This document shows, in pieces, positions 45,985-56,611 of a stretch of 64,000 nt of DNA (positions within the stretch are counted from its first letter, which is position 1; the number at the start of each line of letters is the position of its first letter). The DNA is taken from the NCBI RefSeq assembly GCF_052857255.1, contig NC_135505.1:49537507-49601506 (forward strand), given 5' to 3'. The notes under the pieces were generated by a model, which was not told the DNA's origin, searched no databases, and was given only the letters and a program-made list of their open reading frames with translations. The stretch is from Amblyomma americanum. Its lineage: Eukaryota; Arthropoda; Arachnida; Ixodida; Ixodidae. A program made the position numbers and the translations under genes.

Positions 45985-48136
45985 TCACCCAAATGGAACC
46001 GTGGAGTTACTGAAATTGCATAGTGCCGCACAAACACTGCTTTATCAAGCACAGTGGGTTCGTTTTCTTCTGATGCAAGCATCTCCACAGGAAGCGTGCA
46101 CTTTAGCATTCGGTACTTATTGCGGAGGAGTCCAATGACTCTTTCAACATGAATTCGAACATTAGCAACCTTTCTCGTCTTCTCTACCTCACAGGCTGAG
46201 AGCTGGGGCTTGCCTTTGGTGAAAGCAGGAATTACAAGCTTCGCGCAGTGAAGTCCAACACTGTCGCCAATCGTGAAGCCTCTGTCTGCCAAAATATAGT
46301 CTCCAGGGTTGAGATTATTCAGCACGCCGCACTTCTCTGTAATGACCTTGTCACTCGAGCGTCCACACCACCCACGAGAAATATATGTGACAACACCTTG
46401 TTGGGCAATGCCAATTAGGTACTTGACTGTATTGTGGTGTTTATAGTTCTACCATGTGTGCGATCTAGGCAGGAAAGATGAGGGTCGCTCTATGAACACC
46501 TCAAAACAGTCGAGTATCACAGCTATTTGTGTCCCGAAGCACTGCCGAAATGCCATAGGCATTGTTGCCCGCAACTCCTCAGACCCTGGCCACTTCACAG
46601 CACGGGAGAGGCGGACAAAAGCCACGTCAATCCACTTGTTGACGACCCTCGACACAGTTGGCTGGGATACGCCGAACCTGCAAGTGAACAAATATTTGGT
46701 ACACTCAACACTTGTAAAGCCAGTGTAAAAGGCAAATACCTGTAGGCCAAGTCCTGCAATGGCACATTCAAACGAACGCGGATGAGGAACATGAGCATCT
46801 ACTGGAAGAGGGTGAGGCTGTTTCGGCTAGTATGTGCCATTCCTTCTTTCAGCAGTTCAAGAAGGGCCATCAAAAGGGTGAAATTTGGCAGTCCTGTGTA
46901 GAACTGCGACATGTCTTCATTTTCTCTGAGGCAATGTTCCGTAAGCCCTTGCTTGTTCAGCTTGTTCCTTACTTCCCCAAGCTCTGAGAGCAGGTGGCGA
47001 TTTTCATTCTCAAGATGTTGAATTTGCTCCATTGTCAAGTCAGTGACTTGCGTGAAGTCTGCCTTCCCTAAAGAGATAAGCAAACAAGCAAACAATGTAC
47101 AGGCTGCCTATCAATCCACATTAAAACAGATAGCAATCGAGTAGGGTAACTCAACTATTGGTTCTTTTTCATTAAAAGTCATAAATAATGTTTTTATAAT
47201 TAAACATGCATAGAATCAAACAGTGACATTCTTAACTCCATGCAAACACGCACCTCCATTGGTGCATTCCTGAGCAGGTGTTTCTTGAACATCAGGATAA
47301 TGATCTTCTGAGGACACTGGTAGATCTGGCAAAGCACTGCTTCTGCTGTCTGCATTCTCACGCAGTTGCTTCAGGGGACTTCCAGATCGCTCCGCTCGTC
47401 GCCTTTTCCTCGAGTACCTGAAAAAAAAGCTTTGCATTCAGCAACTTGGGAAATTCAAGATTATCCTTTTAAGTGGTGACGTTAAAACCTAGAGTCGTAA
47501 GTAACCAGCTGCGTTTTAAGGCCGAGCAAGTTCGCATTCATAACAGCGAACGATCGTACCGAGATGAGGAAGTGTTGCCGCTCATTTCTTTCCCGTGCCC
47601 AAGATGAAGAGAAGGCGCCCAGTCCGGACTGGTCTCATCCATAACGTATGCTGGACGACCTGCGTAAGTAAAGTCGCGATGAGCTACCTTTCGACGGGCG
47701 TGCAGTTAAGCCTGTTTCACATACAAGCGAAAACGCTCGCAATTTCTGCTTTTGCGGCCAGCACAAAAGCATGATTCAAGCGGCCGCGACGATTCCAAGT
47801 CAGAAAATTTTTCGCCGCGCCGCTCAGTGGCTTGCATGTGAAACAGCCTTTACGATCTCGACTGCGGTCGAAGGCATCGCGACCTGCAGACTTCTAGAGC
47901 TTACCTTAAATGAAATGCTTCCCGCAGACTCTGTAATGGTTAGCACTGCGGTCCATATCCTTGCGGTTAATACGGCAAAACCACTCTGCTCGCCGTCGAG
48001 TGGTGACTTCCTTCGTCCGGGCGCACTGATGCGTGACTACTTTTGGAATCGGGAAAAATCCAACCACCGCCACATTTTCATCATTCGCGCCCTTCCGCGA
48101 GTGGGCACTGCACCCATACACAGCGCAGTTCACCAT
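45985..48136 (-). pseudogene. THAP-domain DDE transposase of the ISL2EU element, five exons, broken
   Basis: Minus-strand exons: 48136-47905, 47659-47560, 47417-47254, 47067-46740 and 46677-45985; all junctions are GT-AG and the last intron is only 62 nt. About 505 codons. Exons 1-2: THAP zinc finger (VNCAVYGCSAHSRKGAND, YRVCGKHFI). Exon 4: coiled coil, then FYTGLPNFTLLMALLELL. Exon 5: helix-turn-helix (FGVSQPTVSRVVNKWID), then the DDE domain, with IAVILDCFEVFIERP (first Asp), [18 protein letters not shown] (second Asp) and [18 protein letters not shown] (Glu). Lesions: TAA 47906-47908 at the exon 1 junction, TAG 46799-46801, TAG 46449-46451 and a frameshift near 46031. It would bind the ends through THAP and catalyse excision and insertion. 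Confidence 0.82.
47709..47849. mobile_element. MITE with TTA target duplication in transposase intron 1
   Basis: 141 bp. The ends agcctgtttcacatacaagc and ggcttgcatgtgaaacagcct are inverse with two mismatches. TTA flanks both sides (47706-47708 and 47850-47852), fitting a PIF/Harbinger MITE. It has no coding capacity and would be removed with the intron. Confidence 0.8.
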
Positions 48137-48287
48137 ACTGCCAGACAAAACTGCAGGTGAAAGAAAAAAAACACCGACAACCACTAAACGGCTGACGCCG
48201 ACCGCCAGGTCCGTCTCTGAAACACACCATGTTCTGAAAGACCACACTTATGGCCGCCGAATGTAAACATTCGCTGGCGCCTCCTGG

Positions 48288-48312
48288 CGGGCCGAGCCCA
48301 GTGAATACCTCC
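48288..48312. repeat. ISL2EU right terminal inverted repeat
   Basis: Ends gtgaatacctcc before TA at 48313-48314. Confidence 0.7.
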
Positions 48313-48851
48313 TATTAGGCCAGAATTTTGCGCACAGGAATTTTTTTAAAATTCTGGCACGTAAAAACGGGAGACCCTGTATAGAAACTGAGATTTTAAA
48401 GCCAGCCGTCTGTTAGCACAACACTAATAATAATTGGATACCGTTAAGGGATCCATTAAGCGGAGAACCCGGCATAGTAGGCTTCGTCAACGGCGTATGC
48501 GAAAAAGGCTGATTGCCCGAGAGCGCCGTGACGTTGCAGGTCGAGCTGTGGAATGAAAAGTGGTTGAAACATTATAAACCTTGGGATTAAAAGCTCGCAA
48601 CATGACCCGAATGTCATTAGGACAATAACGTATATAATGTAAATGATACGTGCTAAAAGAATTACGAGGACGTTGAAACGTCGTAAATAAATCGCCGTTT
48701 TTGTTCCTGCGGCCCTCTTCTTCTCTCGTTCACCAGCAGCAGAAAGAAGCAGAGAAAAGAAAGAAACACACAGATGTGGGCGCCTTCCTTGCGTGGTTCT
48801 TCTCTGCTGCTGGTTTTAGGTGATCATGCACTAACTAGATCAACAATCCAT

Positions 48852-48852
<1 letters not shown>

Positions 48853-48883
<31 letters not shown>
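48853..48883. repeat. (TA)n microsatellite
   Basis: About 30 bp of TA following catccatcca. Confidence 0.9.
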
Positions 48884-48886
<3 letters not shown>

Positions 48887-48924
48887 AGTATACGCTTCAT
48901 TTAAGGACATATTTTTATTTTACT

Positions 48925-49101
<177 letters not shown>

Positions 49102-50444
49102 CGGGGAAGGGAATGGAAAGAGGTGCTCGTTATGATATATCACGGAAGCCAAGTTCTGTTCGCGAAACCAAGGAGCATAAGGGATTTGTTTTTTTACAAC
49201 TACGAATTAGAAACAACATCCGCTATGTTTTTTGGTTTCGCTGACTCTTGGCTAGCAACCTGCGCGCCGTGTCATGCGGCAGCTATTTTAATCATCACCG
49301 CTTCACCGCGGCACCACTGCGCCAGGAGTGGGTCGCAGTCTGCCAGGGATCTATGGATGGTGAGATTGCCTTATTCCGCATATATGGATGTTAACCGATT
49401 ATTGCTGTCCGAATAACTGTCATCACGTGAACACTGGATCTGAAGCCCGGAACCGAAGGGAAAACCGAACTGCTAGAGCACCTAATTCGCTTTTGACCTA
49501 ACTAGGCAAATGGACTAACATTTTTTGTTATCCCCACGTCTAGCACTTTGTGCTTATTACTACTAGCACCACCACCACTACTACTACTACTATACTGCAA
49601 AAACAAGTAACATCAGACGTTCTCAGCCCGTACCACCCGGTCCTCTCAGTTTCTTCACATTTTCTTTAAATGCCAAGAACACCCACCTATCTTGACTGCC
49701 CCAGAGCCCTACTTGAGCGAAAATAATCATTTGTGCTGGTCATGATCAACCACCCAACTTTGATTTTCTTGCCTCGTTCCTCTCTCCCTTATCAATTTCT
49801 CACGTTGCCTGTTAGCAATACTACTGGACATCCATTTGCACTACATCGCAAAACGCCCGAACAACATTTAGCGCCACCTTCTGCCAACTTCAGCATTTAG
49901 CCCTTCCCTTAAAGGGTGCCCTAAAATAAAGGCACGAGAATACGAATATTTTTTCCCTCTTACCTGGTCAATCGGTTCTTGCTCTTCGCCTTGATCCGCT
50001 GTCGTCTCTTGCACATCCAAGTACTTTCAGGAACACCAGATTTCTTCAGCACGTTTCTTAGCGTCACCGGTAATTCAAGAACGTATGACACCCAAATGGT
50101 TTTGTTTGTTGTATACACATTTTAATGAAGTTATCCTATATCCAGAAAAGCTTGATACTAAGGGTGATACGAATATATTTGCATATTTTTTGAACTATAA
50201 ACAACATTGGGCAATAAATGCGTGAATATTTTGGTTTTTCCTTTTAAACCATTTCGACTTAGAGCTAGAAGAACACACTGGGCTACTAGATGCAACAAAA
50301 AAGTACTCTGAATATAGTGTGCACAGAGCTTTTGGCGTGAAAGGCACCAGAAGGTACAATCTAAGGGTTTTCAGGCGGCATCGGAGGTAAGTGTTGGAGA
50401 AGAGCAACAAATTATTTCGATCATCGCTTGCTTGGCATGTGGTA

Positions 50445-50640
50445 TATGCGGTTTAACGTCCCGCAGCGACGCATGAGCTATGAGGGGCGCCACATTAGAG
50501 TGGTCCTGAAGAAGTTAAACCACCTAAGCTTCACTGAACCTTAGCTGGCATCTCACACAGCACGAATGATTTTGCACTTGACCTCCACCAAACTCTGGCC
50601 TTCGCTGCAAGGGTTTCATCTACTGAGTAGAGCACAATAG
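50445..50640 (-). mobile_element. SINE, family B, strongly diverged
   Basis: Plus strand gcggtttaacgtcccgcagc, then gagctatgaggggcgcc match the family B body; the right part (gggtttcatctactgagtag) may be a decayed tRNA head. No target duplication found. Confidence 0.6.
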
Positions 50641-51299
50641 AAACTGGGATGTATTCGTGAGGAAACTCACTCAATGATTGATACAAATCCTTCGCTTACT
50701 CCGTCGCATTGCTCGCCTTCAGCGTGGCCCGTGGTAGCGTCACCTGCTAAAATTGCCCTTTCGCTGGCTTATTCTCGCACAATACAGAATCTACCCCAAG
50801 CTTTCCTGACTCGTGCTCAGCAACAAGGACGCTTAACAACTTTTATTCGGCAGATCAACAACGTTGTTATTGAAGTGACGCGTTTCACCGACCTCCCCCC
50901 TTCCCCGTATACCTGATTGCTGCAGCAGCTCCTCTACCCAGCCTATCCCAACTCGTCCGTCTCCGCAAGCAAGACCCAAGAAACTCTGCTGCTTCTCTGT
51001 CAACTAAAGTCAGGACATTCACGCTGTGAGCTGAAACATCGCCTCACACTCCATCGGCCAGTGTTGAAAACATTTCCGTGCTCCCTATCTCTCGGAACAA
51101 GTCGCCTTCTGAACACGCCAGCCGGAGACTGGCTCGCGAACGCTCACTGCTCACTCAATCCCTGTTCATTTTATTCTGTACATTCATCAGCCTCGCAGCG
51201 GCTTCTTGCTTCCGAACGCAGTCGCTACTAGCACATCTGTCGTTTTCCAAGGCGCTCACATGATCGTCACATTTAGGACAAGGCTGAACTGCATGCCGA
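50641..51299. other. unassigned sequence left of LINE D
   Basis: Two adjoining open frames (50674-50916 and 50917-51231) show no recognisable domain. It could be LINE D 5' leader or an older insertion. Confidence 0.4.
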
Positions 51300-51335
51300 C
51301 ACTAGGAAGAAGACGAAGACCTAGCGGGTGGATAC

Positions 51336-52785
51336 GTGTCTGCTTCTAGCTCTGTTTTCGCTTTTCGCTGTCTTCTCGCGTGTGGCGTGGGTCGGACAGT
51401 GCTCTCCGTGAGACCTAATGCTGACGACGCCTTTGCGGAGAAATTCCCGGCAAGGTGGGTGCATTCTCAAGTGAGAAAACCCAACCGAAACCCTCAGGGG
51501 CAAGCTAAGCTTAGCTCAGTGCTACCGAGCGAGGCCGCGCTACGCGTCTGCATGGATTCTGCGTTGTCGACGACAGCTACGCGGACGTCCGCTGTGTTGC
51601 CACCTGACGCAGCCTCCACGTCCACGCAATCGTCAGCGCCTCCGGGCCGCCAGCCTGCGCCGTCTTGCGATGCTACGACTTTGGCCTGTGACATGGACTG
51701 CTCTACCGGCTCCGTGAACGTGACACTCCCTCAAGAAACTGTGCCCTCCGCGCCGGTTCAGTATTCCCACTAATGGCCGTCACCAGCGTCTGAGCCCCTG
51801 CCACCTCCACAGATGCCTCCCGTGAGTCAAGGCTTTCTTCCGCCTTCTGCGAACTCGTTCCGCGTTGCCATCAAGCATACATTGCGCTTTTATATTACTG
51901 CCATCTCTGCCCGGAATGTTCAAGCCACAATTGACCACGCTCTTGGCTCTTCGGACTACTGCGGGTTTGCCGTCCATCGCTCAGCGAACACCATCACGGT
52001 AAACTTGCGATCCTTGTGGACGCCCAGAAAATGTGCGCAGTTACGCGGATCCGCCTGGATGACAGCAAGCATGTCCATGTGCAAATATATTTTGCATCTG
52101 GTAATCACACCCTCCGCTGCATGGTTTATCATGTCGACAGCACGAGCCCTCCCGAGGAGGTGCGCGATAACATTCGCTGCTCAACTCACGTAGTACTGCA
52201 AGCACGGCCTATGGTGCGCCAGGGCTCATACCTGCTCATCCTGCAAGGCCCGTTGACTCTCCCGAAGTACCTTAACTACTACGGTGCGATCGTCAAACCA
52301 CAGTCCTTCCGACCTCGTCGTATTTTTGTTATCACTGCCACAAAGAAGGACATATGCAAAATACCCGACCTAATCCAGCAGCTGTGGCCGACATGAATGA
52401 ACAAACAGTTCCTTGTGCCCTGTGCAGATCGCCGGACCATGACATTCGCTGCCCCGCTTGTTCAAAGAAGAAGCAAGCGAAGAAGTTTCTCAAGCCGCCT
52501 GAAAAAATGGATGTTTCTACAAGTAATCGCTTTGCAGCTCTCGCATGTGCCGACAACTCCCCTGAACTTCCTTTATCTGAGCCCGCTGCTCACCATACGT
52601 CTCCTCACCAGCGTACATATGCACAAGCGGCTCAGCTTCCCGGGTCAAATGGTACGATAAAACGTCCAGCGCATCCATCACATGTGGATACCACAGATGA
52701 AGACACAGATTTAGACAATGCAATCGCGGAGGCTCGCCGCCGACTAGACGAGCTCACCCAGCGCCGGGAACAGGGTCATTCTTAA
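51336..52785 (+). pseudogene. LINE D ORF1 (RNA-binding, zinc knuckle)
   Basis: Serine/proline-rich N-terminal part, TAA at 51771-51773, then continuing in the same frame with SFRVAIKHTLRFYITAISAR (about 51857). A frameshift near 52015 moves to RIRLDDSKHVHVQIYFASG (52047), and another near 52330 to the C-terminal part. A zinc knuckle, CYHCHKEGHMQNTRP (52329-52373), has lost its last cysteine (now Arg); a second, CALCRSPDHDIRCPAC, follows at 52411. The tail ends with a helical IAEARRRLDELTQRREQ and TAA at 52783-52785. No start codon is certain; ATG does not precede the N-terminal frame closely. Confidence 0.75.
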
Positions 52786-52963
52786 TCCTCTCGAAGAATT
52801 CTAACAACTCGGGAGCAATGATCACAGGAATCACCTCGAGTAGGCACTGGGCCACAATCAGGTGCCGACCACCTGTTAGCCGTGACTAACCCGACAGTGA
52901 ATAAGATACTAGCGCTGATGAAGCAGGCGACATCCCTCATCGTGGAAGCTCTTCGGCCTCGTC

Positions 52964-55900
52964 ATGGATAGCGCATCATCATCTATGGTCGTGCAGTGGA
53001 ACTTTTCAGGATTCCCTAATAAGGCCTCTGAAGTGAACATCCGCCTTCGCGACGGCAAGCTGAAGGCATGGGCGTTCCTACTGCAATATCATAATTCACT
53101 TCCACGCATTTCAGTTTTCTGCGCATACCATTCACCCTCTGTCCCTCATCGCCGTTGCACCGCCTCCTCCCTCAGCCCAGGTAAATCTGCAGTTTATATT
53201 CACAGTTCAATTCCGCACACACCGCTCGGCCTTTCACGCTGGTGCAACACATGTCAAGAGGCTGTCGCCCTTCTCGTAAAACCTGCACACACACCTCTTG
53301 TCCTAGTTTCTTTTTAAAGTCGTCCTGGCTCCGCATCTCCCAATCTGGGACGGGTTCGTTTTCTACGTTCTCCCAACTCGGGTATCCCTATTCTAGTTGG
53401 TGGTGACTTCAACGGCGCACACACTGCGTGGGGTTACCCATCGGATTCCTCAAGGGGCGCACACATCCAAGGGAGCTTTTCGGATCATTCCTTTCAACTT
53501 TTAAACCACCCGAATACTTCTACCCGCCCACAAGGTGGCCCGTATTCACCTGATTGGACTTGGTGGTTAGGCCCCGGTAGCCCTCATTGGGCTGTTGATT
53601 CTGATGCTTGGGGTAGCGATCACTGCCCTCTTTTATCTCCCTCACGCCTACGCGTCTACGGAAAATACGCCGCTCTGTACGGATAACATCATGGTACTCT
53701 GTACGCGCAGACAATCATTTATCTACATTCAAAGCCTCATGAGCGCTGTCTACTCTCTCTGCTGTTCTCGCTACTCACACTATTATCACTACTGTAAATG
53801 AAGACGACCCAAACCCGGACATACATATCTTGAATCTGTGGGCTCTTCGTCGCCAGGCGGATCTTTACGATACTCGTCACCCCTATGACCCATCCGCTCT
53901 TCCTACTCTTCACCGCGCTACCGCACGGGCACGGCGCTCTGCAAAGCGACAAGGCAGGCAACGCTGGGCTGCATGGTGTGCCCGCCTGTCCTCTACGCAG
54001 GGCAATCGACACCTTTGGAGAGCGTTTCACGCCATGGAGTGCCCTTCTCAGGTTGCAGATTACACAGAGAGCATTAATCTCGCGCTAATTGTGGATGAGG
54101 ACACATTTGCACAACAAGCGGCCTGTCAATTTTTTCCAAACCATGACTGCACCGCTATGTCCCCACCTGACTTATCGCTTACAGAGCCCCCCGATGGGAT
54201 TACTTCTGACCTCACCATCGTAGAGATGCTGGCCTCCATTGAACGTTTAAAAGCTACTAGTACTCCCGGGCATGACGGCATACCTAACTCCTTAGTCCGT
54301 AACTCGGAAGGGAGGGCTTTGCAAACCCTACTTGATACTTTTAACGAAGTGCGGCTTTCTGGCTTTATGTCGGGAGACTGGAAGCTTTCTATTGTGGTTC
54401 CAATGCCCAAGTCAGGTCAGCCTCTAGTCTCTCTCTCGGCCCTTCGTCCAATTTCTTTTACGCCTACCATCCGCAAGCTTTATGAAAACATTCTAGCCGC
54501 ACGCTTGTCGTGGTGGCTGGAATCCCATGATTGTTAGCCAGATCCCCAAATTGATTTCCGCCCACAAATTGGAACGGAGGACGGCCTTGCTACTTTGGCT
54601 GCTGACGTGCTTGACCACTCTCCGCAGAGTCACCTTGTACGAACCATGATCGCTACAGACATAACAAAGGCATATGATGACATCCTTCACTCTGCCATTC
54701 TTTCCTTCCTTCAAACTCTTGGAATCCCTCACCGGTTCCTTCTCTCCACTCACGCCTTTTTAGTTAATCGAACCTCCAGCGTGGGTATCCACGGAAAGCC
54801 CTTTGGTAACTTCACTTCCAATAGAGGAGCGCCGCAGGGCTCCGTTCTCGCCCCCACATTATTTAATGTAACTTTAATTCCTCTTGTTCGAGCCCCAGAG
54901 ACCATCCCTTCTATCCGCGTGCTTGCGTATGCCGATGATATAACCTTGTGGTGCTGTCATCCAGATGCGTCTATTCATCAGTCTGTCCTTCAGCACGCGC
55001 TGGATGTATTGACATCTCGCCTCCCACCTCTGAGTCTAACACTTTCTCCTACTAAATCATGTTTGATTCGCTTTGGAAATAAAGCCGACTTACGGAAAGC
55101 TCCTTCTTTAAATTTTGCGGTACATAATTCTCCAAACCCGCACGTAGAAACTGTTCGTGTTCTTTCTCTTCTCTTCCATACATCAGGGACTGGCACCCCG
55201 TGGCTGACAGCCACCCGTAAATCGGCTCACGCTACTCTAGGTCTGATTCGTCGCATAGCTATGCGCTCCGGTGGCGCACGTGCTCATACGGCCCGCCAGC
55301 TTATGCGCTCTATCCTTCAGCCACGGATAGTATATCAAGCACAATTTCAACGTCTCACCCGTACACAGTGGGACTACCTTGAAGTTATCAATCGTGAGGC
55401 TATGCGCGTCATAACATATCTTCCTCGTTTAACACCCATACCAGTGCTACAGGAGTTCGCCCAACTTAATACTCTCAGTGAGCTCATCGACCAACGGGTG
55501 GCAAATAGAGCTCGAAAACAGTCTCTCCAACTTCATCGTTTAAAGACACTTCCTCCGAGGTCATATTGCCAGCTCATTGACAATCGCCCCACTGTTTCCC
55601 CGTCGGTATCAGCTGCGTATCTGCCTGAAGCGTGTATATTATACACGGATGCATCACATTCTGCAGAGAGGGGAGATACTGCTGTGTGTAGTTCATCTCA
55701 TCCGCATCTCAACTCTCGCGCGACGTATACTGCGGATACGTGCACTCCCCTGGCATTGGAACTTCACGCCATTTATAATGCCATTGCTTCCCTTCCGCTC
55801 GTTCCAACATTCAATACAGTTCATACTTATACCGACTCCCGCGCCGCCCTTAAACAGCTTAAGGCTGTTCGACGGACATTCCAGACTTCACAATCAATTC

Positions 55901-56426
55901 ATGTGCCCTGCACAAAGTATCGATGTCCTGTGCGCATGCTCAGGATCCACATAACATTCTAGCGGATGCTGTGCCTCATCTTCATTCATCAGACGATCCA
56001 CCATCTTCCCCTCTTCCCCCAGATCCATTCCTGTCCCGTGTTTCCGAATCCGGAGTTCTGCGCCAGCGAACACGCGCTCTAATTCCTCCCTGTTCGCACC
56101 CTCTCCCCCGTAGTGCCGAGTAGGTATCCGTGCGCCGGATGCGGGAAGGGGCGGCTCTGACACCATCTGTCCGTCATCGGTGGCGTGCCAAAGATCTGCC
56201 AGCACCTGACAGGTGCTCTCACTGTAGCGCTGCACCGGACATTTGTGATGTGCGGCACTTGTTGTGGACGTGTCCAGCGACGGCTGCTATAAAAAAACGG
56301 CTCCTCAGGGAGGAGGGCCTGCGGTGGAACCGCGGAAGTGACTACGTGAAGTGGACTATGAACAACCGTTGCATCAGCAACCTCTGCGACTACCTCAGCG
56401 CAACGGGTCCTCACTCCTTTTTTTAA
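52964..56426 (+). pseudogene. LINE D ORF2: endonuclease, RT, RNase H
   Basis: Endonuclease: MVVQWNFSGFPNKASEVN (52985), GGDFNGAHTAWGYPSD (53402) and WGSDHCPLLSPSRL (53610). RT: TSTPGHDGIPNSLVRNSEG (54257), LSALRPISFTPTIRKLYEN (54430), TAG at 54535-54537, then IATDITKAYDDI (54650, motif A), GAPQGSVLAPTLFN (54827, motif B) and LAYADDITLWC (54926, motif C). RNase H: ILYTDASHSAERGDTAVC (55639), LALELHAIYNAI (55750) and HTYTDSRAALKQL (55825). C-terminal zinc motif CSHCSAAPDICDVRHLLWTC (56217-56276) in a shifted frame. The 455-codon block from 54595 to 55962 is open and well preserved. Breaks at about 53317, 53700 and 55900-56130. Confidence 0.85.
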
Positions 56427-56467
56427 CTTTCAATCCCGTGCATTCCTTCCCCCCTTCCTTTTATTTT

Positions 56468-56600
56468 TAAGAGGCCCGTGTACTGTGCGATGTCAGTGCA
56501 CATTAAAGAACACCAGGTGGTCGAAATTTCCGGAGCCCTTCACTACGGCGTCTCTCATAGTCTGAGTCGCTTTGGGACGTTATACTCCATAAACCATAAA
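56468..56600 (+). mobile_element. SINE, family B, with 11-bp target duplication
   Basis: Body taagaggcccgtgtactg to ccataaaccataaa, head truncated, flanked by ccttttatttt at 56457-56467 and 56601-56611. It lies just after the LINE D 3' UTR. Confidence 0.88.
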
Positions 56601-56611
56601 CCTTTTATTTT

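Larger units (their letters stand above)
41227..48312. mobile_element. ISL2EU-type DNA transposon (PHIS group), two genes, with nested insertions
   Basis: Left end ggagctattcac and right end gtgaatacctcc are inverse with one mismatch; both are flanked by TA (41225-41226 and 48313-48314). Inside are two convergent split genes: a YqaJ-nuclease protein (+, 41419-43985) and a THAP/DDE transposase (-, 48136-45985). From family knowledge, ISL2EU elements are relatives of PIF/Harbinger with a 2-bp duplication and a second, YqaJ-like protein; this copy adds SWIM and PHD zinc domains to that protein. A LINE ORF1 fragment (about 44420-45895) sits between the genes and a MITE (47709-47849) in the first transposase intron. 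Both genes have stops and frameshifts. Confidence 0.8.
51300..56456 (+). mobile_element. non-LTR retrotransposon (LINE D), nearly full length, with RNase H
   Basis: ORF1 (51336-52785), then ORF2 (52964-56426) with endonuclease, RT, RNase H and a C-terminal zinc motif, then a short 3' UTR to about 56456. It is the most complete LINE in the window. RT motifs (GAPQGSVLAPTLFN, YADDITLW) and the RNase H place it with LINE C (I superfamily or close). Stops and frameshifts are fewer than elsewhere. A SINE has inserted directly after its 3' end. Confidence 0.85.
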
